A stretch of DNA of 19,394 nucleotides from Solirubrobacteraceae bacterium (GCA_030447005.1 JAUJME010000011.1:1-19394); one strand, 5' to 3'; positions 1 through 7,143 are shown, numbered from the stretch's first letter. Numbers and translations are program-made. Notes: generated by a model not told the origin, from the sequence alone.

Positions 1-502
1 TCGTGAGCTGGAAGGCGAGGCCGAGCCGGCCGAAGTCGGCGTGATGGCGCTCGGGCACGCCGAGCAAGGGGGCCATGATCCGCCCGACCGAACCCGCCGA
101 GCCGTGCATGTACTCCTCGAGCTCCTCCCACGTGCCGACCCGCACGGGTCCCAGGTCGGCGCGCATGGAGCGCATGTAGGCCTTGAGCTCTGAGAGCGGC
201 AGCCCGTGGCGGCGGCCGGCGTCGACGAGCGCGCCGACCACGGGATGCGCCGAGCGCCCTTCGGCCAGCCCGCGGTCGAGCTCGGCCTCCCAGGCGTCCA
301 GCGCGGCGCGGCGGGCCTCCGCCTCCCCCGGGGCGCACGGGCGGTCGACGATGTCGTCGGCCGTCCGCACGTAGCCGTAGAGCGCGTGGGTCGGCGGGCG
401 CTTGTCGCGCGGGAGGCGGCGCGTCGCCCAGTAGTAGGTCGGGTCGCCGCGCCGGTGCATCCGCCGGCAGGTCTCATAGGACGCCTGCAGCCCGGGATCC
501 AT
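1..502 (-). CDS. crtB: Phytoene synthase (squalene/phytoene synthase family), 3' end cut by window edge
   Basis: Reading the minus strand from the ATG at 502 gives 167 codons with no stop before the window edge. The family condenses two geranylgeranyl diphosphates to phytoene, the first committed step of carotenoid synthesis, at the membrane surface. The N-terminus has the family pattern YYWATRRLP around residues 23-31. The first Asp-rich diphosphate/magnesium motif DDIVD follows (about residues 49-53), then a YMHGSAGSVGRIMAPLLG-type helix. The last visible residues are LGLAFQLT, just before the expected second Asp-rich motif, so roughly the C-terminal 40% is missing. A squalene synthase-like HpnC/HpnD enzyme of the same fold is the main alternative. 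The start lies only 23 bases from the divergent ATPase start. No clear ribosome binding site is visible. Confidence 0.88.
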   Translation of the reverse strand, partial: MDPGLQASYETCRRMHRRGDPTYYWATRRLPRDKRPPTHALYGYVRTADDIVDRPCAPGEAEARRAALDAWEAELDRGLAEGRSAHPVVGALVDAGRRHGLPLSELKAYMRSMRADLGPVRVGTWEELEEYMHGSAGSVGRIMAPLLGVPERHHADFGRLGLAFQLT

Positions 503-525
503 GTCGTCATGCTGCCAGACGGGAG

Positions 526-1476
526 ATGGCCGGCACGCTGCTCGACAAGACGCTCCTCTACGTGACGGGCAAGGGCGGCGTGGGCAAGACGACCGTCGCG
601 GCGGCCATCGGGCTCGCCGCCGCCGAGCGCGGGCGGCGGACGATCGTCTGCGAGGTCGCCGAGCAGGACCGCGTCTCGCGCGCCTTCGCGCGCGAGGGCG
701 TCGAGTCCGGGGAGTCCGAGGTCGAGCTCGCCGAGAACCTGTGGGCGATCTCCATCGACCCGCAGAAGGCCCTCGAGGAGTGGCTCGCCCGCCAGCTCGG
801 CGGGGCGCTGGGCGGTGGGGCGTTCCGCACGCTGCTGCGCTCCTCGGCCTTCCAGTACTTCGTCGCCGCCGCGCCGGGCGCCAAGGAGCTCATCACCATC
901 GCCAAGGTGTGGGAGCTCGCGCAGCTCGAGCGCTGGGACCGCCACAACCGCTCCTATGACCTCGTGGTGGTCGACGCCCCCGCCTCCGGCCACGGGATCG
1001 GGATGCTCACGACGCCGCGCACCTTCGGCGAGATCGCCCGGGTCGGGCCGATCCGCCGGCAGGCGACGAAGGTCTCCGACCTGCTCTCCGACCCGCGGCG
1101 CACGGGCTACCTGGCGGTCGCGCTGCCCGAGGAGATGCCGGTCGCCGAGACGCTCGAGCTCGGCGGGCGGCTGCGCGACGCCGTGGGGCTCGGGCTCGAC
1201 GCCATCGTCGTCAACGGCCTGTATCCCGAGCGCTTCTCGCGCGAGGAGGCCGACCGGCTGCGCGGCGCGGCCGAGGACGGGCTCGACCCCGAGGCGGTCG
1301 ACGCGCTGCGCGCCGCGCTCGCCGAGCACGAGCGCGCCCGCTCCCAGCGCGTCCACCTGCGGCGGCTGCGCCGGGAGGCCGACGCCTCCGTCCTCACCCT
1401 GCCCTTCATCTTCGAGCCCGACGTCGGGCTCGAGGAGTACGGGGTGCTCGCGCGCGAGCTGGCGCGGAAGCTGTAA
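526..1476 (+). CDS. ArsA/Get3-like anion-transporting ATPase family protein
   Basis: This 316-residue protein is a soluble P-loop ATPase of the SIMIBI class. The deviant Walker A GKGGVGKTT is at residues 15-23 with the signature lysine K16. The switch-like stretch VVVDAPASGHGIGML (about 147-161) resembles the D-x-A-P-T/S-G-H element of ArsA and Get3. There is no arsenic operon nearby and no cysteine-rich metal site, so arsenite pumping is not supported. Actinobacteria often carry such ArsA-like proteins with no known role. The ATG at 526 has GGGAG directly in front of it. It leads a + strand run with membrane PH-domain proteins, 13 bases before the next start. The specific client or partner is unknown. 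Confidence 0.85.
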   Translation: MAGTLLDKTLLYVTGKGGVGKTTVAAAIGLAAAERGRRTIVCEVAEQDRVSRAFAREGVESGESEVELAENLWAISIDPQKALEEWLARQLGGALGGGAFRTLLRSSAFQYFVAAAPGAKELITIAKVWELAQLERWDRHNRSYDLVVVDAPASGHGIGMLTTPRTFGEIARVGPIRRQATKVSDLLSDPRRTGYLAVALPEEMPVAETLELGGRLRDAVGLGLDAIVVNGLYPERFSREEADRLRGAAEDGLDPEAVDALRAALAEHERARSQRVHLRRLRREADASVLTLPFIFEPDVGLEEYGVLARELARKL

Positions 1477-1489
1477 GGGAGTCCTGGCC

Positions 1490-1978
1490 GTGGACGCCAC
1501 CGACTCCCGGCCCGAGCCGACCCGGCGGCTGCCGTCCCAGGCGCGCCTCCTGTGGCGGCTGGAGGCCGCGACGCGCTGGGGCGGCGCGGCGGTCGTGGCG
1601 CTCCTGGTGATGCTGACGGCGGGCGACGACCTGCCCGGCTGGGTGCGCACCGGCCTGTGGGCGGTCCCGCTGGCCGGCGCGGTGATCGGCGTGGGGCTGG
1701 TGCCGGCCGTGCGCTGGCGGCGCTGGCGCTACGAGATCCGCGAGGAGGAGATCGACCTGCGCCGCGGGACGTTCACGGTGGTCCGGACGCTCGTGCCCAT
1801 GGCGCGCGTGCAGCACGTCGACACCCGCCGCGGCGTGCTCGAGCAGTCCCTCGGCGTGGCCACGGTGGTCTTCCACACCGCCGCCGGCACGAACACCATC
1901 CCCGCCCTGCTGGCGCCGGAGGCCACGGCGGTGCGCGACCGGATCGCCACGCTGGCGCGGACGCCGGACGAGCTGTGA
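1490..1978 (+). CDS. Membrane protein with bacterial PH domain (bPH2, YdbS-like)
   Basis: The protein has 162 residues. Two hydrophobic segments (about 32-48 and 55-74) are followed by a bPH2 domain (about 78-155). That domain contains the typical stretch ARVQHVDTRRGVLEQSLGVA, in which a conserved R-x-Q-x-V/I-D precedes a G-V-L-E turn. I chose the GTG at 1490 because AAGGGAG lies about 8 bases upstream; the open frame extends much further 5' but only as a shadow of the ATPase gene. YdbS/YdbT pairs are widespread in Gram-positive bacteria and in Bacillus have been linked to resistance to foreign bacteriocins, but their biochemical role is unsettled. The gene overlaps the next by four bases (GTGA), so the two are probably translated together as a complex. 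Confidence 0.85.
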   Translation: MDATDSRPEPTRRLPSQARLLWRLEAATRWGGAAVVALLVMLTAGDDLPGWVRTGLWAVPLAGAVIGVGLVPAVRWRRWRYEIREEEIDLRRGTFTVVRTLVPMARVQHVDTRRGVLEQSLGVATVVFHTAAGTNTIPALLAPEATAVRDRIATLARTPDEL

Positions 1979-3402
1979 GCGGCCCGCGGCGCCTGCACCC
2001 GGCGGGGATCGCGGTGCTCGGCCTCCAGGCCCTGCGCGGCGCGGCGGTCCCGGCGCTGTTCGCCCTCGTCGCGACGGTCGGGGGCGGCGATCTCGACCTC
2101 CAGGCGCTCCTGCGTGCGGTCGGCTTCGCGGCGGTCGCGGCGACGCTGGCCGGGCTGGCCGGCTACCTGACCTGGCGGACCGTCTCCTACGCGGTCTCCG
2201 AGACGGCCATCTCCGCGCGCCGCGGGGTGCTCAACGTCCGCGAGACCGTCGTGCCGCTCGAGCGCGTGCAGGCGATCGACACCGTCCAGGGGCCGCTCCA
2301 GCGGCTGTTCGGCGTCACCGCGGTCCACGTGCAGGCCGCCGGCGGGGCGCGCGAGGGCGAGATCGTGCTCGAGGCGCTCTCGCCCGAGGCGGTCGCCGAG
2401 CTGCGCGAGCGGGTGGGTCGCGGCGCGGGCGCGGGCGCCGCCGCGGCGGAGCGCCCGCCGCCCGACGCGGTGCGCGCGCTCTCGCGCGGCGGGCTGGCCG
2501 CCGCGGCGCTGACCGCGGGGCAGCTCGGGGTGATCCTCCCCGCGCTCGCCGGCGCCTGGCAGGCCGCCGACGACGTCCTGATCGGCGACGACGGCGCCGA
2601 GGGCGCGACCGGCGCGCTCGGTCTCCTGCCCGACACCGCCGGCGAGATCGTCGCCGCCGGCCTCGCCCTCCTGCTCGTGGCGTGGCTGCTCTCGATCGCC
2701 GGCGCGGTGATCGCCTTCGCGGGCTTCACGGTCACGCGCGAGGGCGACCGGCTGCTCATCCGCCGGGGGCTGCTCGCGCGGCGGGAGGCCAGCGTCCCGC
2801 TCGGGCGCGTGCAGGGCGTCACCATGGTCGAGGGCCTGCTGCGCCAGCCGTTCGGCCTCGCCTCGCTGCGCGTGGAGACGGCCGGCTACGCCGCCGAGGC
2901 CGCCGCGGCGCAGACGCTCTTCCCCCTGCTGCGCCGCTCGGAGGTCGAGCCGTTCCTCGCCGCGATGGTGCCCGCGCTGGCCGGGGCGCCCGGCGGGCTG
3001 GCGCCTCCCCCGCCCCGGGCGCGGCGCCGCTACGTGCTGCCGCCGGTCCTCGCGGCGCTCGTGCCGGCGGTCGCGGTCGCGCTCCGCGTCCCCGGCGCCG
3101 GGTGGTGGCCGCTGCTCGCCGTCCTGCCGGCGGCCGCCGCCGGCGTGGCGGCCCACCGCGCGGCGGGCTGGCGGCTCGAGGACCGGCGGCTGCTCGTGCG
3201 CTCGCGCCGGCTCGCGCGCCGGACCGCCGTCCTCGCCCGCCGCCGGCTCCAGGAGCACGTCGTCGCCCAGACGCCGCTGCAGCACCGCGCGTCGCTGGCC
3301 ACCCTGTCGGTCGCGGTGGGGACCGGCACGCGGACGGGCGTCGCCCACCTCGAGGCGGCGACCGCGCGGGAGCTCTTCACCGCGCTGCGCGCGCCCGCCT
3401 GA
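1975..3402 (+). CDS. Membrane protein with three bacterial PH domains (bPH2, YdbT-like)
   Basis: The protein has 475 residues. Pairs of hydrophobic segments alternate with bPH2 domains: helices at about 10-34 and 45-64, bPH2-1 at 66-145 (with LERVQAIDTVQGPLQRLFGV); helices at 172-195 and 225-250, bPH2-2 at 250-330 (GRVQGVTMVEGLLRQPFG); helices at 355-372 and 377-393, bPH2-3 at 397-472 (RRRLQEHVVAQTPLQHRASL). The third repeat has lost the Val-Gln and Ile/Val-Asp signature. The GTG at 1975 overlaps the preceding stop, and the start lies far inside the longer open frame, which is otherwise a shadow. This is the usual partner arrangement with the smaller YdbS-like protein upstream. Both are probably inner-membrane proteins; substrates and function are unknown. 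Confidence 0.85.
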   Translation: MSGPRRLHPAGIAVLGLQALRGAAVPALFALVATVGGGDLDLQALLRAVGFAAVAATLAGLAGYLTWRTVSYAVSETAISARRGVLNVRETVVPLERVQAIDTVQGPLQRLFGVTAVHVQAAGGAREGEIVLEALSPEAVAELRERVGRGAGAGAAAAERPPPDAVRALSRGGLAAAALTAGQLGVILPALAGAWQAADDVLIGDDGAEGATGALGLLPDTAGEIVAAGLALLLVAWLLSIAGAVIAFAGFTVTREGDRLLIRRGLLARREASVPLGRVQGVTMVEGLLRQPFGLASLRVETAGYAAEAAAAQTLFPLLRRSEVEPFLAAMVPALAGAPGGLAPPPPRARRRYVLPPVLAALVPAVAVALRVPGAGWWPLLAVLPAAAAGVAAHRAAGWRLEDRRLLVRSRRLARRTAVLARRRLQEHVVAQTPLQHRASLATLSVAVGTGTRTGVAHLEAATARELFTALRAPA

Positions 3403-3861
3403 GTGACCGTCCTCACAGCGCGCGCCGGCGAGGCGCGGGAACGTCTGCGGGGCGTGCCGGGCCAGCGCATCCTCGACGTCCTGCTCGCGACGGCGGTCGC
3501 GGTCTCCGTCGTGCACTACACGGACAACTACACGGCGTACGAGGCCTACCCGCAGGCCACCTCGGGCCCGAGCCCCACCGCGGCCACCATCCTCGTCGCG
3601 TGGTTCGCCTTCACCGCCTTCGCGGTGGCGGGCTACCTCCTCTTCCGCCGCGGCCGGCGCGGCGCGGCGGCGCTCTGCCTCGGCGTCTACTCGCTCAGCG
3701 GGCTCGTCGGCATCGGGCACTACACGGTGCCGGGCATGACCGCGGAGGTCTGGTGGCGCCAGGCCCACGTCATCGCCGACATCGCCTGCGGGATCGCCGT
3801 GCTCGCCTTCGCCGTGTGGACCGCACGCCGGGCGCCCGCGCCGAGCGCGCACCTACACTGA
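3403..3861 (+). CDS. Four-helix membrane protein of unknown function
   Basis: The 152-residue protein starts with GTG directly after the TGA of the PH-domain gene, so it is probably translationally coupled to it. Four likely membrane helices lie at about 22-40, 60-82, 86-106 and 121-141. Aromatic and histidine-bearing motifs sit at helix ends: VHYTDNYTAYEAYP (37-50), GIGHYTVPG (103-111) and WWRQAHVIADI (117-127). The repeated H-Y-T at the ends of helices 1 and 3, and the conserved-looking His at 38, 106 and 122, could bind a metal or haem, but this is only inference. I do not recognise a named family. Coupling to the bPH2 pair suggests it belongs to the same membrane assembly. Confidence 0.72.
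   Translation: MTVLTARAGEARERLRGVPGQRILDVLLATAVAVSVVHYTDNYTAYEAYPQATSGPSPTAATILVAWFAFTAFAVAGYLLFRRGRRGAAALCLGVYSLSGLVGIGHYTVPGMTAEVWWRQAHVIADIACGIAVLAFAVWTARRAPAPSAHLH
3854..3859 (+). promoter_or_regulatory. Candidate -10 element TACACT for a leaderless transcript
   Basis: TACACTG lies seven bases before the GTG at 3867. Similar TAYNCTG elements sit 7-9 bases before three other starts in this window. No TTGACA-like -35 is evident. The position would make the start codon the first or nearly first base of the mRNA. Confidence 0.35.
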
Positions 3862-3866
3862 GCCGC

Positions 3867-4166
3867 GTGGCGCTGCACCGCGGCATCGACGGATCGGACC
3901 CCGTCGGCTCCGAGCGAGTCGGCCGGCTGGCGGGCACCCAGGAGGAGCGGCGGGTCGTCCGCACCTCTCTCCTGGCCACGGGCACCCTGGCGTGCCCGTC
4001 CTGCGACGCCCCGGTCGCCCCGCCCGCCCGCGCGATCACGCCGGCCGACGGCCTGGTCTGCCCCTACTGCGACCACGGCGCCCGCACGCGCGACTTCCTC
4101 TCGCTCGAGGCCCCGGCCCGGCCGGCGCGGGTGGAGGTGCGGGTGGTGCCGCGGCGCGCGCGCTGA
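3867..4166 (+). CDS. Small zinc-ribbon-like protein, unknown function
   Basis: The 99-residue protein begins at the GTG at 3867, six bases after the previous stop. It has two CxxC knuckles, CPSC at 43-46 and CPYC at 65-68, separated by 18 residues. This geometry fits a single structural zinc site of the zinc-ribbon type. The N-terminal 40 residues are charged and the C-terminal 25 are basic and proline-rich; there is no signal peptide or membrane helix. I know of no specific name. It may be expressed from its own promoter, since a TACACTG element lies seven bases before the start. The long frame extending upstream is an artefact of GC-rich DNA within the PH-domain gene. A minus-strand frame over the same region has no recognisable content. 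Confidence 0.6.
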   Translation: MALHRGIDGSDPVGSERVGRLAGTQEERRVVRTSLLATGTLACPSCDAPVAPPARAITPADGLVCPYCDHGARTRDFLSLEAPARPARVEVRVVPRRAR

Positions 4167-4220
4167 GCGCGAGAACTGCGGCATCGAGGGAGAGGAGCAG
4201 GGGAGCCGCAGGCCCCGGGG

Positions 4221-4230
4221 AACGTCACAC
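4221..4230 (-). repeat. Decamer repeat GTGTGACGTT, copy 1 (inverted)
   Basis: The + strand reads AACGTCACAC. On the minus strand it continues GTGTGACGTTCCCCG, which matches copy 3 at 14 of 15 positions. With copy 2 it forms a perfect 10-base inverted repeat around a 21-base centre. Confidence 0.8.
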
Positions 4231-4251
4231 GGGCGCATCAGACTGCGGCGG

Positions 4252-4261
4252 GTGTGACGTT
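4252..4261 (+). repeat. Decamer repeat GTGTGACGTT, copy 2
   Basis: Exact decamer followed by GACCCGTAC. It lies exactly 60 bases before copy 3 in the same orientation. Confidence 0.8.
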
Positions 4262-4311
4262 GACCCGTACATATGGTGTTTTTGTCACCCCGGGCGCCGC
4301 TCGCGCCGCGA

Positions 4312-4321
4312 GTGTGACGTT
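4312..4321 (+). repeat. Decamer repeat GTGTGACGTT, copy 3
   Basis: Exact decamer followed by TCCCGCAC. Copies 1 and 3 share the longer form GTGTGACGTTYCCCG. Confidence 0.8.
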
Positions 4322-4404
4322 TCCCGCACCACGAACCGCCCGCGCAGGTCCAACTTCCTCCCTCACCAGCCGCAGTCCCGCGGCCGACCCTGCCGCAAGC
4401 CGCC

Positions 4405-5307
4405 CTACGTGATCCCCAGCCGGTCGAGCAGCGCGTCGTCCGCGCGCCAGGACCGCCGGACCCGCACGGAGAGCTCGAGGTGCACCTGGGAGGCGAGCTC
4501 GCGCTCGAGCTCCTTGCGGGCCGCCGTCCCGATCGCCTTGATCATCGCCCCGCCCTTGCCGATCACGATCCCCTTCTGGGAGTCGGTCTCGACCCACAGC
4601 AGCGCGCGGACGGTGATGAGGTCGTCGTCCTCCTCGATCTCCTCGACCTGGACCTCGACCGCGTGCGGGACCTCCTGGCGGGTGCGGCGCAGGACCTGCT
4701 CGCGCACGAGCTCGGCGAGCAGGACGCGCTCGGACTGGTCGGAGTGCTCGTCGGCCGGGAAGTAGAACGGCCCCTCGGGGAGCAGGCCGGCGAGGTGGTC
4801 GACGAGCGCCATCACGCCCTTGCCCGTCCGCGCGGAGATCGGGAAGACCTCGGCGTCGAGCCCGAGGTCGGCGGTCGCCTGGAGCGCGGCGACGGTGCGC
4901 TTGTGGTCGAGCCGGTCGACCTTGTTGAGCGCCACCACCACCGGCACCGAGGCGCCCGCGAGCGTCTCGGCGATGAAGCGGTCGCCCGGGCCGCCGACGC
5001 CCTGGTCGCCGTTGACGAGCATGAGCGCCGCGTCGGCGTCGGCGAGCTCTGACTCCACGCGGCGCTGCATCCGCTCCGTCAGGGCGTCGCGCGGGCGCTG
5101 CACTCCGGGCAGGTCGGTGAGCACGAGCTGCCAGGCGCCGGGCCGGGTCGCCACCCCGCGGATCGCGCGCCGGGTGGTCTGCGGCTTGTCGGAGACGATC
5201 GCCACCTTGCGCCCGACGATCGCGTTGACCAGCGTGGACTTGCCGACGTTCGGGCGGCCCGCGAGCGAGACGAAGCCGGAGCGGGTGGCGGGGCCGCCGT
5301 CGCTCAC
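4405..5307 (-). CDS. era: GTPase Era
   Basis: The 300-residue protein is an essential-type GTPase that binds the 3' end of 16S rRNA and helps 30S subunit maturation. The G domain shows G1 GRPNVGKST (17-25), G3 DLPG (65-68), G4 NKVD (128-131) and G5 ISARTG (157-162). The C-terminal KH RNA-binding domain has GIVIGKGGAMIKAIG (247-261). G3 is DLPG where most Era proteins have DTPG; the Thr is replaced but Asp and Gly remain. I chose the GTG at 5307 because it overlaps the ybeY stop by four bases (GTGA) and puts G1 at the normal distance from the N-terminus. The longer frame upstream is a shadow of ybeY. It is the last gene of yqeY-phoH-ybeY-era, in which neighbours share ribosome and RNA quality-control roles. 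Confidence 0.96.
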   Translation of the reverse strand: MSDGGPATRSGFVSLAGRPNVGKSTLVNAIVGRKVAIVSDKPQTTRRAIRGVATRPGAWQLVLTDLPGVQRPRDALTERMQRRVESELADADAALMLVNGDQGVGGPGDRFIAETLAGASVPVVVALNKVDRLDHKRTVAALQATADLGLDAEVFPISARTGKGVMALVDHLAGLLPEGPFYFPADEHSDQSERVLLAELVREQVLRRTRQEVPHAVEVQVEEIEEDDDLITVRALLWVETDSQKGIVIGKGGAMIKAIGTAARKELERELASQVHLELSVRVRRSWRADDALLDRLGIT

Positions 5308-5684
5308 CAGCTCAGGATCTCCTTCTGGAGCGCCAGCATCTCCCCGCGGTCGGTCTCGTGATCCATCCCGGTGAGGTGCAGCGCGCCGTGGACGACCGCC
5401 TCGGCGAGGCTCTCGGTGTGCTCGGGGCAGATGACCACGTCGCCGAGCTCGCGCTCGCCGTAGGCCGGGTCGGTGGGATCCCATCCATCGACCGGGAAGG
5501 AGAGGACGTCGGTCGGCTCGGGCTTGCCGCGGTGCTCCGCGTTGAGCTCGGCGATCCGCTCCGCGTCGACGAACTGCACCGCCACGTGGCCGTCCTCGAT
5601 GCCCGCGGAGGCGAGGGCGAGCGAGCAGAGGCGATGGACGTCCTCCTCGGGGAGGGCGTCGCCGAGGACCTCGACGTCAAGCAC
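5304..5684 (-). CDS. ybeY: Endoribonuclease YbeY (rRNA maturation factor)
   Basis: The 126-residue metalloprotein belongs to UPF0054. YbeY is a single-strand RNA endonuclease acting in 16S rRNA 3' processing and 70S quality control. The zinc-binding motif HGALHLTGMDH is at 99-109, giving ligands H99, H103 and H109. The conserved TDVLSFP motif is at 58-64. The length is short but within the family range. It starts at GTG 5684, eight bases inside the phoH end, and ends overlapping the era start, so it is tightly coupled in the operon. Confidence 0.95.
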   Translation of the reverse strand: MLDVEVLGDALPEEDVHRLCSLALASAGIEDGHVAVQFVDAERIAELNAEHRGKPEPTDVLSFPVDGWDPTDPAYGERELGDVVICPEHTESLAEAVVHGALHLTGMDHETDRGEMLALQKEILSW

Positions 5685-6654
5685 CGCGGCGTGCGGGCCT
5701 GAGCTCCGTGGCGCCGCGCTCGGCGTGCTCGGCGTAGGCGGCGACGATCCGCTGGACGAGCTTGTGGCGCACGACGTCCTCGCCGCCGAAGCGCACGAAG
5801 GAGACGTCCTCGACCGACTCGAGGATGTCGCCCACGACGATCAGCCCGGACTTCTGGTCGCGCGGAAGGTCGACCTGGGTGACGTCACCCGTCACCACCA
5901 TCTTCGAGCCGAAGCCCAGCCGGGTGAGGAACATCTTCATCTGCTCGGGCGTCGTGTTCTGCGCCTCGTCGAGGATGATGAAGGAGTCGTTGAGCGTGCG
6001 CCCGCGCATGAAGGCCAGCGGCGCGACCTCGATGACGCCCTTCTCCATGTGGGCCGTCACCCGCTCGGGGTCCATCATGTCGTTCATCGCGTCGAACAGC
6101 GGGCGCAGGTAGGGGTCGACCTTGGCCATCAGGTCGCCGGGCAGGAAGCCGAGGCGCTCGCCGGCCTCGACCGCCGGGCGGGTGAGGATGATCCGGTTGA
6201 CCTCGCGGCGCGCGAGGGCGGCGGTGGCCATCGCCATCGCGAGGAAGGTCTTGCCCGTGCCGGCCGGGCCGACCCCGAAGGTGACGGTCGACTCCCGGAT
6301 CGCGTCGACGTAGCGCTTCTGGTTGACCGACTTGGGCGCGACGCGCAGGTTGCGGTGGCGCCAGACGACGTCGTCCATCACCCGCGAGGGAGAGTCGTGG
6401 TCCTCGAGCACGCGGGCGACGGTGTCGAGCGTCGCGACCGTCACCTCGTGGCCGCGGTCGACCAGGTTCGAGAGCTCGCGGATGACCGTCGCCGCGGCGG
6501 CGACCGCCTCGGCGTCGCCGTCGAGCGTGACGACGTTGCCGCGCAGGAACAGGTCGCAGCCGACCCGCTTCTCGAGTTCGCGCAGCATGCGGTCCTGCGC
6601 GCCGGCCAGCTCGGCCGCGACCGGGTTGGAGAGCTCGATCTGCCGTCTTGCCAT
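5677..6654 (-). CDS. phoH: PhoH-like ATPase (PhoH/YbeZ family)
   Basis: The 325-residue cytoplasmic P-loop ATPase has an N-terminal KH-like region (about 15-100), then the PhoH ATPase core. Walker A GPAGTGKT is at 129-136 and Walker B FIILDEAQ at 225-232. VTGDVTQVDLP, the sensor-like motif typical of the family, follows. YbeZ-type proteins act with YbeY in RNA metabolism, and the neighbouring ybeY supports that role here over phosphate starvation. The ATG at 6654 shares one base with the yqeY stop (TAATG), a classical coupling junction. Confidence 0.95.
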   Translation of the reverse strand: MARRQIELSNPVAAELAGAQDRMLRELEKRVGCDLFLRGNVVTLDGDAEAVAAAATVIRELSNLVDRGHEVTVATLDTVARVLEDHDSPSRVMDDVVWRHRNLRVAPKSVNQKRYVDAIRESTVTFGVGPAGTGKTFLAMAMATAALARREVNRIILTRPAVEAGERLGFLPGDLMAKVDPYLRPLFDAMNDMMDPERVTAHMEKGVIEVAPLAFMRGRTLNDSFIILDEAQNTTPEQMKMFLTRLGFGSKMVVTGDVTQVDLPRDQKSGLIVVGDILESVEDVSFVRFGGEDVVRHKLVQRIVAAYAEHAERGATELRPARRGA

Positions 6655-7088
6655 TACGCCGCGAGGGCCTCCTTGACCTTGGCCGAGACGCGCCGGCCGT
6701 CGGCCCGGCCGCCTGCGGCGGCCATCGTGTGCTTGATCGCGCGACCCATGTCGCGCGCGGATTCCGCGCCGGTGGCGGCGATCGCCTCGGCGACCAGCGC
6801 GTCGAGCTCTGCGTCGGAGAGCTCGGCGGGCAGGTAGGCCTCGATGGTCTGCGCCTCGAAGGCCTCCTGGGCGGCGAGGTCCTCGCGGCCCGCGTCGCGG
6901 TAGGCGGCCTCGGACTCGCGGCGGCGCTTGCGCTCCCGGCGCAGGACGGCCTGCTCGTCGGATCCGTCGCCCTCCTTGGCGGCCTTCTGGAGCTCGGAGA
7001 GGACGAGGCGCAGCGCCGAGACGCGATCGCGCTCGCCCGCCTTCATCGCGGACGCCACGTCGGTCTTGATCTGATCGGCCAGCTGCAC
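6654..7088 (-). CDS. yqeY: GatB/YqeY domain-containing protein
   Basis: The 144-residue protein matches the YqeY family, homologous to the C-terminal tRNA-binding domain of GatB. Recognisable stretches are the N-terminal helix with DVASAMKAGERDRVSALRLV, the QTIEAYLPAELSDAEL core and the C-terminal DGRRVSAKVKEAL. The exact role is unproven; a tRNA-related function is assumed from GatB. I chose the GTG at 7088 because it gives the usual family length; the frame runs 16 codons further but with non-family residues. A TATCCTG element sits eight bases before this GTG and no strong Shine-Dalgarno is present. It is the first gene of the operon with phoH, ybeY and era. Confidence 0.9.
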   Translation of the reverse strand: MQLADQIKTDVASAMKAGERDRVSALRLVLSELQKAAKEGDGSDEQAVLRRERKRRRESEAAYRDAGREDLAAQEAFEAQTIEAYLPAELSDAELDALVAEAIAATGAESARDMGRAIKHTMAAAGGRADGRRVSAKVKEALAA

Positions 7089-7096
7089 CCGCCTAC

Positions 7097-7102
7097 AGGA
7101 TA
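7097..7102 (-). promoter_or_regulatory. Candidate -10 element TATCCT for the yqeY operon
   Basis: On the minus strand TATCCTG ends eight bases before the GTG of yqeY. This fits a leaderless or near-leaderless transcript. No consensus -35 is visible 16-18 bases further upstream. Confidence 0.4.
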
Positions 7103-7143
7103 GGGCGCTGCGCTGTCGGCTCGGAGCGGGGCCCACACCGACG

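Larger units (their letters stand above)
4167..4404. other. Non-coding convergent gap with dispersed repeats; possible structured RNA or regulator array
   Basis: This 238-base stretch lies between the ends of two convergent genes and holds no credible reading frame. It contains three exact copies of GTGTGACGTT (two direct, one inverted). The 7-mer CTGCGGC occurs at 4176-4182 and 4243-4249, and its complement GCCGCAG at 4205-4211 and 4369-4375. A 9-base inverted pair GACTGCGGC/GCCGCAGTC joins 4241-4249 to 4369-4377. The middle (4262-4287) is unusually AT-rich for this DNA. It could be a small RNA, a structured 3' region of era, or a protein-binding array. Confidence 0.5.

Noticed and set aside
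1729..3852. A 707-codon minus-strand open frame opposite the PH-domain genes
   Set aside because: Composition is Arg/Gly/Ala/Asp-rich with no domain, and the + strand frames have clear bPH2 motifs. Long antisense frames are expected in DNA this GC-rich.
4260..4288. TTGACC followed by AT-rich DNA as a + strand promoter in the convergent gap
   Set aside because: No -10-like hexamer occurs 16-18 bases downstream (TGTCAC at the best position) and no gene follows on that strand.
4238..4597. A 119-codon minus-strand frame running from the era region into the repeat gap
   Set aside because: It overlaps the era KH domain out of frame and has no recognisable content.
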